Assembly: GCF_000226115.1 (NCBI RefSeq)
Contig: NC_016460.1
Location: forward strand, 620,001-684,000
Source of the DNA: Thermothielavioides terrestris NRRL 8126
Taxonomy: Eukaryota > Ascomycota > Sordariomycetes > Sordariales > Chaetomiaceae
Reading direction: 5' to 3'
Length of the DNA: 64,000 nucleotides
In this document: positions 32,200-42,564 of the stretch, piece after piece
How the letters are laid out: every line of letters starts with the position of its first letter
Numbering within the stretch: position 1 is the stretch's first letter
Notes under the pieces: model-generated
Seen by the model: only the letters and a program-made list of their open reading frames with translations
Database searches by the model: none
What the model was told of the DNA's origin: nothing
Made by a program: the position numbers and the translations under genes

Positions 32200-35100
32200 G
32201 ACAGCTTTTGGTCTTCGTTGTTGTTCAAAAGGTGCGGTTACCTGTCTTCAAAGCTACCAGTTCTGGACCCTTCTGAGCAGACATAGAACTTTTAGTGGCA
32301 AAAACGAATGCCTGTTGGGAAGCCCACTGCCCATTCAACGTACATATCCCCCCGACAGTTGGCCCAGGTGATTCTGCTGTCAGCTCTCAGCACGTATAAG
32401 GCTGCCCGGTGCCTTCTCCTCGCGACGCCTCGCTCGCGAACATTCCATCTTGACAAAAGAAAGTTGGACCACGCGGTGGCCAATTTGTCGAGAAGAGGCA
32501 GGCCGAGGCAGTTTCCTTTGGTCGGACACTAAATTTGGGAGACGTGAATGCAGGGTTTCAGTCCTCCTGCAGTTGGTCGCCTGCCCTAGTCAAGCTCGAG
32601 AGGGCTGTACTGATTCTCAAACTCTAAACCGTTGGCCGTCTCAATGAGCTTGACTGACCATTGCGCGATCGTTGGTCCGGTGCCGCGTGGTATGGCTTAC
32701 GGGGTCACCGGACGCATCGAAAGCTTTCCCTTTTTTTTAAATTAGGTGGCTGAGGTTATCCCGTTGATGACCCAGTTGAAAGGTTCGATGCCGTTGGTGA
32801 TGATTATCGAGGCTTTCGGCATTTGAAAAGGACGGGCGATTAGCTCACCTTTGGGGGGCGACGCTTGCAGATTGAAGGAGGCCGCAGGTTGGCAGGGCAA
32901 AGACGAAGAACATCTTGGCCGTCTGCCCCTTTTTTCTGCTTCGCACCTGTCTCGTTGACATGCTTCAGCAGTCGATCCAGCTCTGCGGTCAGAAATCTGA
33001 TCTTTGGCGCCTGAGCCGTGTCTCCCGAGGCGTGTCTTGTTTAACTTCATTTTGCTTGGAGTTCTGACCCCGCCAGCGGGTTCTCCAGCTTGGTTCAAGT
33101 AAGGTTGATACCGACGAGACAGGAAGCACTAGCTGCTCCAATTTTCTCTCGCTTGTACTGCCCCGAGGCAATCTCTCTTCCAGATCATTCATCCTGAATT
33201 CGTGTCTTGGTCTGGACCGTTCCCGTCATTCCGCCAGCACAGTACTTCTTCCCACTACACATAACCGCAGGGCTTTTTCGGACTTCCTGTTGTGCAAACA
33301 GTTCCAACGTCATCCATGCTCAGCAGGGGTGACACGTCTCCCTCTCCTAGACTCGGGTCCGGCTCTTCGGAGCACTGGATTTCATCCGAAAATCAGGGGC
33401 CAAACCAAGTAAGCAACACCAAAATGCAAACGATCCGTTGGCGAATCGGGGCATTCCGATATTTCCCTGCGTGCGTGTTTGTCGAGTCCCGGCACGGCCC
33501 TCCGCCAGCGAGAGTACGGAGTTGATGTGTTCCTGGGTACCTGGTGAGCTCCTTCGTACCAAGAGTAAGTAGCTGAAGGGCAGGAATGCGTCGAATTTCC
33601 TTGAAAGCTTGGACAACCCAGGAGCGAGTGCTCCCAGCCCAGGTGAGCCCAGCGACGCAGATTCAAACTGCCAGATTCTCTCTTATCTGGACACTAGGGA
33701 GGCGAGGCCGCATGGACCACATGCAACACTACAAACGCCTTTCGCTCTAAATTGCGATGTCAAATACCTCAAACAGAGCATCCGAGAGTAAACATGGTGG
33801 CCTTCCCGTGTCGGCCTCGCCCACCCCGGGCAAAGGGACCCCTGGACCGTGGCCTGGTTTCGAGGAACTCCTCACGTCGAACTGAGTAGGTACGATTGCT
33901 GCCCAAACAGGGACAAGGGGGGCAACGCTCTGTTCTCATAAACCCCATACATGCTGCATCGCGACCGCTGGTCCAGAACGACCGAGGCTCGCCTTGCATC
34001 CGATTCTCGGCTGGCCTCCCCCCACAGACGGGTCCGCGGCTCCTCGGACACGCACATGCCCCAAAGCAGTCGCCGTCCGTGTGGGAAATAGCCCCTGGGC
34101 TACGCCGTCCGCTTCGAGCCGCCTACGCCGGTTTGCACCAGGGGGCGGGGGCCCATCCCGTGGCAATATGCGAGAGAATCCCAGAAAGGAAGCTTAGAGC
34201 AGGACTGAGGAGAGCCCTGAGGCCTGCTCAGCCTTTTAAGGTCCTGTGAGAAAGTGATCACTCCCTTGTTTGCCCCGATGCCAACGACGCAGGCGGCACT
34301 TTGATTTTTTGGGGCGTTCGTGGCGCCGGTTCCGCTGACAGGTTACTACGTACCACTGACATGTCGTACATGGCACTTATGCAAGGCGCCCCGAGACCTC
34401 TGCAGAAAAGCATCGCCCGGATCGCCGGAGCCGCCAATCGCACGGGGGTGATCGTCCGCTAGTCCCCACGACCGGGGAGCCAACGACCGGACAAGTGACT
34501 GCTTCTGTCAAGGCCGCATGATCTGTGGCTTGCTTGGGGATCAGCACCCGAGATCGATACCCGAATCGGGCTCATGCAGCTCCTAGATGGGGTGGTGGTG
34601 GGGGAAGAAGGACATAGGGCAGCAACGCCAGCTAGCAGGCTTGTTTGCAGCCCTGGCTGTTTTGGAAGAGACTACATGTAAGCCCGCATACCTGGGCCCA
34701 GACGATTGGCCGCCCACGTGGACGGCGTTGCTGGTTGCTGCCGAGACAGTTCATAGATATGCGTGGCTAGCCGCGGCAGCCTCCGGCCAGTGACAGCGGA
34801 GACATGTACTGTACTCAACGTTCGAGGTTCACCCCTTACGGTGCGCTTGGGGGTCCTCTACGGCGATCCCGCAGCCAGAACTTCTGTGCCAGCATGTTCT
34901 TGCGTCCCAGTCAGATGTGACAACATCGATCACGATCATCTCGGCCGGCATCGGCTGAGCTGGCCGCAAATCTAGGGGCTGCCGGGCCGACGGCTGGCAG
35001 GGCGGGCTTCAGGTCCCCAGAGAGGAAGCTCCCACGAACCGGGTCAGTTCCGCCCGGGAGGCGAGCCCGAGGTCGTCCTATTCCGGCAATGTGTCGTCCT

Positions 35101-36082
35101 TTTTCAGCAAAGTTCCCGTTCGAACCATCGCAAAGCGTCCTAGTCAATTTCCCTGTGAGATATGACGGGAGCGGAGACGATAGAGGATTCTGGATGGAAC
35201 AGGAGGCGTCCTGTGTACACAATGGCTCTGCACGGGGGGGCGCCGAGTCTTGTGGCTGGCGGCCCGGTGTCACCCCTTGTGTGTCTCGACCTTCTCACTC
35301 GATCGGATTAAAGAAGACTCAGATCCAGGCCGGCCTCCATGGTGAATGAGCGCTTGGCATCCAGCTCGCAGTCACTCCTACCGCTCGCTTTGTCACCCAC
35401 TCTTATCAGACTCGCTCTCTCCCATCCCAAGACGCCGCTCTCGGCTCCAGGGGGCATGTCTTGAATCTACCGCCGTACTAGCGGTGGACACCACTCTGAC
35501 GTAGGTTGCCCAGTGAAAACATCATTGGAGGAACGACTGCTTCGCTTGATGCTGATTCCATTCATTAGAGGCTAACGTGGGCTAAGTTCCTCCACGCGTT
35601 CCCCCGCGGGAACCTACACATACCTGCATACGAACCACAAACCATCCGCCCCTGACCGCTCAACGGTCGCAGCCCGACGAACCACCCACCGCCCTCATAC
35701 AGCTGGTGATCCAACCCCCCTCCCGTCAGGCGGGGCGCAACCAGTTCGGCACGCTCGAGATATTGCAAGTGATCAGAAGCAGCGGTGAAGAAGAGGAGAG
35801 AAGCGGGCGGTGGAAGAAGACTTGCAGCCCAGCAGCGGCCGGAGAGCAGCGAGTCCGGCGTCTGGGGCCGCAGAGAACGAGGGGCCCATCGGGCAAGCCC
35901 CGCGACCCACGGGGAGACTCAGAATGTTTATCAGTTTGGCCAAACCCCAGGTAGACATGGTCTTACCCCGGGACAATGTCTTCTCTTCTTCCGCAGCCGC
36001 GGCCGCATTCGCACCCTTGTGTCTGCAACTGAATCAGATCAACATAGCGCAGTTTCTCCGTCAACAGCGGGCTGGCGACAGC
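32200..36082. other. Long gene-poor region
   Basis: Nearly 3.9 kb without a supported gene on either strand. Composition is GC-rich again, so the decay is confined to the retroelement. Open frames of up to about 120 codons overlap each other on both strands, lack domains and lack splice structure. The last kilobase probably contains the promoter and leader of the Myb/SANT-like gene, including a possible leader intron at about 35951-35997 (GTAGAC...CCGCAG). Confidence 0.45.
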
Positions 36083-38221
36083 ATGTCTTTCGACCCAATG
36101 TCTCTGAAGCACGGCATCCCGGCCTACGGCAGCGGATACTTTCCTGACGAGGCCGAGAGTACTGTACGTGAAAACTGACTTCAGCCCACCCTTTTTTTGT
36201 TTTTCTTTGTCTCGAGAGGAGAGACATGTAAAACTGACGACCCAGTCCGTGGGGCAGACCAGAGACGACCAGCCAACGACGGGCAGCGGCACCTCGTGCT
36301 CCTCTGGCTCGTCCTATCTCTCGCATTATTCCGCTTCGACAGAGCCGAGACCCGCCTACCATGGTCCCAGCGCAAACATGCCGGCGGGCTCTGAGCTGCT
36401 GGATGCTCCAGCCTGGACGCCGGTGCCGCACAGCCTCCCAAGCCTCCCACTCCTCAGCCCGTTTGCGCCACATCACCCACACGGCGGGGACCACGGCTGG
36501 GATCCCATGCACCAGACCGTCAACCCGCTCGTGCAGCAATATAGCCACCACACGTTGGGCATCCACGCCAGCATGGTCCCTCAGACCGTCTTCAGGCCCG
36601 GCGCGGCAGCGCACGACCTGCCCCTGGCACCGGCGGCTGAAAAAGACGCCGCCAGCAGCGCCTCCAAGCTGTTCGCATCGTCGCGGGACATGCTCGAAGC
36701 GATGGTGCTGAGCGACGAGCCCAACCAAGCCTCGTGGAACGTCTTGTCGCCGTCGGGAGGCCCGGCCGCGTACGGCGAGCCGCGTTGCATCGATGTCTCA
36801 GAGCCAGACGTCGGCAGCGGCGGCGCCTGGGCAGAGCCCGCCGCCGGCGACAGCAGGACCGTGTCTCCCAAGATGCTGCGGATCCGGCAGACGCCTTCGC
36901 CGGCCTCCTCCTACGAGTCCATGCACACAGGCTTCCTGACCGGGGCCGGGGCGTCCGCTCCCTACACCCTCAACAACGCCCGGCCTCTTGCCACGGTCGA
37001 GCCGGTGCCGTCATCCCACCATGCAGCGAAGCACGCCAACAAAGGCCGCAAGCTGCTGCCCGATGCTCGCAGCCAGCGCACGCGGCCGCGCCAGCAGGGC
37101 GACATGTCCCAACTCCAACCCACCGGCCAGGCCTCCTCCTCCCCTGGCTCCCCGCTCCCGAAGCTGACCGATCTGCGCCCGATGGCTAAAATCTCCCCGG
37201 CACCAAGCATGTTTCCCCCTCCTTCACCACCCTCGCCATCCACGTCGCCACTGCCGCCGCTTACCACGTCCGGGCATACCCCACGCGCGGTCCCGGCCGG
37301 ATCCAAATCCAAAGCCAAAGCCAAGGCCAAATCCAAAGCCAGCGCCGGCGGCAGCGGCAGCAGCAGCGCCGACAACAATCGCAACAGGAATAGCAACAGC
37401 AGCAGCAACGACAACGACAAGCCGGAGCTGCTGCCGGACCGGTCGTCCAAGGACGACTTCCTGGTGCGGCAGAAGCAGCTGGGCATGACGTACAAGGAGA
37501 TCCGGCGCATGGGCGGCTTCACCGAGGCCGAGTCGACGCTGCGCGGGCGGTACCGCACGCTGACCAAGAGCCGCGAGGCGCGGGTCCGGAAGCCCGAGTG
37601 GGGGGAGAAGGATGTACGTTTTTCTTGTTTTTTTGTCTTCTACTCCTCCCACCTTCTTTTGTTTACTTTATGTTTCCGTAACCCGCTTCACTCCACCATA
37701 CCCCTTTTCGATAAATGCTATATCCATCCCACATCCCTTCCCAAACCCAAACCCAAACCCCAAAAGTTCGTCCTCCATTCCTTGACTCACGAAACACACA
37801 CTAACCGCCCTCTCCTCCTCCCCGCAAAAAAAACCAACAGCTCCGCCTCCTCGAACAAGCCGTCCTCGCACTGGCTTCATACCCGCACTCTTCGCACTCT
37901 TCACACCCACACTCTTCGCACCCGCACCCGCACCCGCACTCGCACGCAGACCAACTGCAGCAGCTGCGCGGCGCCAAGGTGCCCTGGAAGAAGGTGGCCG
38001 AGTACATCGTGGCGCACGGCGGGTCGTACCACTTTGGCAACTCGACGTGCCGCAAGCGGTGGGACGAGCTGGTGCGCGAGCGCGAGGAGGCGCGCCGCGG
38101 CCGGGGCGCGGCGCGGCCGCGGGCTTTTTTTGGTGATGGCAACGTCCAGCAAGATGGGGGTGCGGGTGCGGGTGCGGGCGTGGAGGGTGCTGATGCTGAG
38201 GGGGAGGCGGCGGTTGAGTGA
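36083..38221 (+). CDS. Myb/SANT-like DNA-binding protein, putative transcription regulator
   Basis: Three exons: 36083-36163, 36246-37613 and 37841-38221, encoding 609 aa. Both introns start GTACGT and fall in phase 0. The N-terminal two thirds are Ser/Pro/Ala-rich and disordered, with a Lys/Ala repeat (SKSKAKAKAKSKASAGG) and an Asn/Ser tract. The conserved part begins near residue 427: DDFLVRQKQLGMTYKEIRRMGGFTEAESTLRGRYRTLTKSREARVRKPEW, a helix-turn-helix of Myb/SANT type. After the intron a second unit follows: LRLLEQAVLALA, a His/Ser/Pro repeat insert, then KVPWKKVAEYIVAHGGSYHFGNSTCRKRWDEL. Two Trp-containing three-helix units with basic recognition helices suggest DNA binding. The target is unknown. 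An earlier in-frame ATG at 35924 exists, but the sequence between looks like leader. The C-terminus is a Gly/Ala/Glu-rich tail. Confidence 0.8.
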
Positions 38222-38549
38222 GTGAAGGAACGATGTGTGTGTTCTGTGTCTGGGGGTGCCACCGTCTTTCGGGGTTTGAGGATGGAATAATTGATGGCCA
38301 GTAACGTGGAGGCGATGGGATTTTTGCGGATGGTTACACGGTTCCAGATACAGAGAGAGAGAGAGGAAAAGTAATTCTAGTGTGTTCATGCAAGCAGGAT
38401 AGAAACGAAGCAGTTCTAACTAACACCATAACTCCCAACAATGCACCCCCCGACTCCGTCTACCCCCGCTGCACTGTCTCCAGGCGCAACCATCTATTCA
38501 TCTAACCATCTATCCCGCCAACACCAACGCTTCCTTTCACCCGGGCTCC
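38222..38549. other. Convergent intergenic region
   Basis: This short space holds the 3' ends of the Myb/SANT-like gene and the Apa2 gene, with a GA-repeat near 38353-38364. Nothing else is seen. Confidence 0.5.
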
Positions 38550-39048
38550 TCACACCAGCGACGGCGCGTGCACCGTCGGCACGCCAATCCGCCCCAGCAC
38601 CTCCAGCAACTGCTCCGGCTCGGCCCGGAGCGCGTCCCACTCGGCGCGGCTCTTGACCAGCGCGGTGCCGGCCAGCACCGTCCCGTTCAGCGCGAGCCTC
38701 CCGACCGGCGTCCGCTGCCCGCCCCCCTCCCCACCAGCCGCCGCCGCCCAGACCACCTCGCCCTCCGCCACCCGCGGCGCAATCACCATCACCTCCCTCG
38801 TCATCGCGAGGTTGTAATCCACTCTCGCCTCGACCCCTTCCCCCACCCCCTCCGCACCACCACCCCCTTCCACATCCTCGTGACCCTCGCCATCACCAAC
38901 CACCGTGCTGACCCCGGCCGCCTCCCCCGTCCCCAGCACCGCCTCACACGCGCGCCGATACAGCCGCGCGTACACAGCCGGCAGGTCGGCACCGGGCGAG
39001 ATGGGCTCGGCGAAGGTCTGGAACGGCAGGCTCGCGCGGACGCGGCTG

Positions 39049-39084
<36 letters not shown>

Positions 39085-39888
39085 CTGCTGGTGCGGCCCA
39101 GCCGGCGCGCCAGCACGTCCCACGCGGCGGCCTCGTGGCGGGCCAGGCCCTCGCGCATGCGCGCGACGGGAAGCAGCTGGATGTGGCGGTGCGGCTGGCT
39201 GGCGCCGGAGTGCGGGCCCGAGTTGAAGAAGACGAAGAGCTCGCCTTCGTCTGGGTCGGGTTGTTCTTGCGCTTCTTTCGCTTCGTCCTCCTGCTTGGGG
39301 TCGGTGGTGGGGTTGGTGCTGCTTTGCCTATGCTGGTGGTGCTGGCGTTGCTGGTGGTGGTAGTGGTAGGCTTCGATGCAGGCGTAGGCGGCGGCGAGGT
39401 CGGCTGGCTCGAGCAGGTGGTTTTGCGGCTTGAAGGCCTTGGTCGCGAGGATGAAGTGCTCCGGAACGATGGCGAACTTGTTGAGGACAAGGTTGTGCGA
39501 GGGCGGGAGCGGCGTGATCAGCATGGCGGGTGGAGGATCGTCGAAGGGGTCGAAGAAGCGGCTGTCACCCTTCGTCGTGGGGCCGTCGGCGGTGGGGGTG
39601 GTGATGGATGGTGCCGGGGGCTGCGGGGCGCGCGGTTTTTCGGCGAGCGCGGGGGAGAAGCGAAGTTGGAACTGCAGTGAGCGGCATCACCCGTGAGCTG
39701 CGAGTTGCCATGCGAGCGTTTCGGGGCGGCAGACGCACCGGCACCGAGTGGACGTTGACGAGGGTCACTTCGGTCGGGAAGAAGTGCACGTCGCCGCTGG
39801 CGCGCGCGCGGTTGAAGGCACTACGGACAAGCTCGGGGAGGTTGGCGGGTACCTTGACGGGCGCCATGCCATCGGTGGTTGGTGCCAT
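38550..39888 (-). CDS. APA2: Diadenosine tetraphosphate phosphorylase (Apa1/Apa2 family)
   Basis: Two exons: 39888-39739 and 39671-38550, encoding 423 aa. The intron is 67 bases (GTGCGT...CTGCAG). The join reads NVHSVP|FQLRF, as in Apa2-type proteins. Family features are KGDSRFFDPFDDPPP, then LPPSHNLVLNKFAIVPEHFILATKAFKPQNHLL. The catalytic HIT-like loop is GPHSGASQPHRHIQLLP, whose HxH-type triad carries the nucleotidyl intermediate. These cytosolic enzymes split Ap4A with phosphate to ADP and ATP. Two low-complexity inserts are unusual: a His/Gln-rich segment (YHYHHQQRQHHQHRQ) and a Ser run encoded by nine CTG/CAG units (39052-39078), both on likely surface loops. The C-terminus ends LGRIGVPTVHAPSLV. 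Confidence 0.92.
39052..39078. repeat. (CTG)9 trinucleotide repeat within Apa2 coding region
   Basis: Nine perfect CTG units on the plus strand, followed by GTG(CTG)3GTG, encode a run of Ser (AGC) on the minus strand. It is a likely site of length variation between strains. Confidence 0.9.
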
Positions 39889-40480
39889 CGTGGCGATCGG
39901 GTGCGATCTGGTGGAGGTTGGCGGAGGCAGAGGGTGAGGATCGCGAGTGTTTCCAGCTGCGATGAGATCATAGGTGGCTCGTGCGCTGTCTGCGAAACAT
40001 TATACACGAAACATGCGTAACGTTCTTCCGTACACTGTCCAGTGCTCCAGACAGCCATTGGGACTCCGCTTTGAGCCTCTTCTCTGATGAGGCTAAGATG
40101 CGGAACCCAGCAGGGGAAATGGTCAAAGCCCGTGAAGGAAGAGCTGTCACACTGGCCATCGCACAGGCCATGGGCCTTCAAAGTGTCGGGGACTTGGTTG
40201 TCTGAAGAACTTGACACTTGACTGGCGTTCCATCGTCTCCGACGTAGCGCCCGGATCAGCCCTCGGAGCACCTGCTCGGCCAAAAGTACTCAGAGACTCC
40301 GGCGACGGTGGCCAGCAACTGGGACTGTGTGAGATCACTGCACGCCTGTCTTCGCCGGCGCGGCGTGACCGAAGACTGGTATGTGTAGCAGTCAAGCGCA
40401 GACTTCACTTGCATCGTATTCGAAGAGAGTCCCACGCCGTGCCTCTATGTTATGTACGGTCGCCACGGTGGTAGCTCAGA
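39889..40480. other. Intergenic region between two minus-strand genes
   Basis: This is the promoter side of Apa2 and the 3' flank of the FIT gene. No further gene is supported. Confidence 0.5.
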
Positions 40481-41671
40481 TCAGATCCCCGGCAGTCCGA
40501 CGATGCCACGCAGCGCCGGCACCCAGCGCGGGAGGACATACGTGACATACAGCCCAGCCAGGGCGACCAAGAGACCCGTAAGCTGCCCAAGTTAGTGAAG
40601 CAAGCTCCGCGCAAAGAACCGACACACACACCGGGCGGTCGAAAAACTCACCTTCTCAAACCACGTATGGAAGTAAATCGCCGTCATGAGCAGCATCCAC
40701 ACGCACAACCCCACCACCGCCGCCGCGAACCGTCCTCCAAGCCCCAACGCCTCCAGCACCGGAAGCCCGACCCCCTCCTCCACACCCTCCATCCGCCCCC
40801 CGCCTTCGCGTTCAGCCTCCACCGCAGCGCCCTTGACCGCCCCGTCCCTCATCACCACACACCTCTCCTCCCCGAGATACCGCCCCCACCTCGCAACCAC
40901 CCACCCGACCTCCTGCACCAGAAAGAAACTCCCCAGCACCAACAGAAACACATGCCCGCTGATATCATGCCCCCCGCTCCACCGGCCCCCCGACGCCTTG
41001 CACGCCGCGGCGGTAAGCACCTCCTTGACGACGCCCGCGGGCGATGGCCCCTCCCGCCCCTCCCCCACCACCGTCGCTACCTGCTGCTGCTGCCGCCCAG
41101 CAGCAACAGCGGCAGCAGCAACAGCCTCGCACTTGCCGCCGGTCCATCGAAACCCGCGATCGATGAGCGCGGGGCCGAAGAACCACTGCGTGACAAACAC
41201 CCACCAGACGGTGACCAGCGCCCAGCGGAGGACGGCGGCGCGCAGCAGGCGCAGCCGGCGGCGACGACCCGCTAGCGCAGGATGGGTGACGACGAAGGAG
41301 GCGAAGGCGAGGGTGATCCAGGCCCAGCCGCGCTTGACGAAGAGCGTGTTGAGCAGGTTGTCCTTGCGGGCGAAGTAGGAGGGGGGCGGTGGAGGAGGTT
41401 GTTGTTGTTGTTGGCCCGCCGCGGCGGGGTAGGGCACGGTCGGGGAGAGGACGGCGTACACGGCGCCGAAGAGCAGGATGGCCGGGTAGAGCGCGAGGAG
41501 GGCGAGCTCGGTCGGGGTGGGCAGGTAGGGCGAATTGCGGCGGGTGGTGGTGATGGTGGTGGTGCTGGTGGAGGTGATGCGCGCGGTGCGGGGTGGGGAG
41601 GAGGGTGGTGCGCGGGCGAGGTCGGAGGGAGACTTGTAGCGGCGTGGCTGGGGGTCGGTGGTGCCGTCCAT
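40481..41671 (-). CDS. FIT family protein (fat storage-inducing transmembrane, Scs3/Yft2-like)
   Basis: Two exons: 41671-40652 and 40582-40481, encoding 373 aa. The intron is 69 bases (GTGAGT...GGGCAG) and lies right after YFHTWFEK. Several membrane helices are visible: ELALLALYPAILLFGAVYAVL, WAWITLAFASFVVTHPAL, ALVTVWWVFVTQWFFGPALI, HVFLLVLGSFFLVQEV, AAAVVGLCVWMLLMTAIYFHTWFEK and LTGLLVALAGLYVTYVL. The family's two conserved His-containing motifs are present: GGHDISGHVFLL (about residues 233-244) and YFHTWFEK. FIT proteins are ER acyl-CoA diphosphatases needed for lipid-droplet formation and ER lipid balance; Scs3 is the yeast form. Fungus-specific low-complexity inserts (a Gln/Pro run, Ala/Gln-rich loops) lie between helices. 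Confidence 0.92.
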
Positions 41672-42564
41672 TGTTGGTGTGCTGTGTGTATGTTACTGCG
41701 CTGGATGTTGTTGTCTTTCTAGTTTGGGGTTGGAACAGGTTCGATCTTGGCTCAGGCGAGCAGCGGAAGACGGTTCAGCCGGTCGCATCAATGCAGTGCG
41801 TGCATTTCCTAGTAAAAACAAGCAGTAATCTGACAATCTATGGACAAAGAGATCGCTGGCGTTGTGTGCGCGCGACTGAAAACAAAGCGACGGATATTCC
41901 AAAGAAGAGCGAGGGTAAATGCGCAAAAGAGCCAAGAAAGCGAGGATTTGGGAAGCTGTCATGAGAGTCGGGGGGAAAGCCCCGAGGTATGACGCTGCCA
42001 AGCTGCCAGTGGGTCCCCCAGCGCGGCAGGCAAATCCGCCTGCGCTGCAAGCAACTCCTTTTTCAGCTACACGACCAAAAACGACACAGGCGACATCATG
42101 GAGCCGCGTACTGAGAGGTCTCGTTATTCTCTCCATAGCTTCCTCGCCGCTCTCAGTCGTGTCGAATCATCGTCAAGTCATCACTCATGTATCACTCTTC
42201 CCTTGAGCCGGACCGGTATTTTACGCTCTGTCCCCGACTCCCAACGCCGTCACAACCGAGAAGAGAAAAATTGCAAGCAAAATGCCACTAGGGCAATAAT
42301 GTATGTACCAGAAGCAGAAGGGTATCCGCTGATCTAGCCAAACCAAGACGGCAACAGTCACGGAACCAACTGTTGGGACAAAAAAGAAAATAAAAACAAG
42401 CAAGAAACAAAACTCAGCGTATCCTCCCAGGGTATCCAGATACTCTCTCCTCCTCTTCTCTACCTCTCCCAACTCGCTGGACACTCCGCAGCTCCGCCGT
42501 TTCCGCCGCCCCTTCCCGCACCGCCGCCCCTGCCGGCGCCGCCGCCGCGCCCTCCAGCAACGCC
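41672..42564. other. Intergenic region
   Basis: No gene is supported between the FIT start and the GH55 stop. An open frame running past the GH55 stop on the minus strand is a shadow of that gene. Confidence 0.5.

Noticed and set aside
37740..37765. CCCAAA repeats as a telomere-like element
   Set aside because: A short run within a spliced intron of the Myb/SANT-like gene; simple sequence only.
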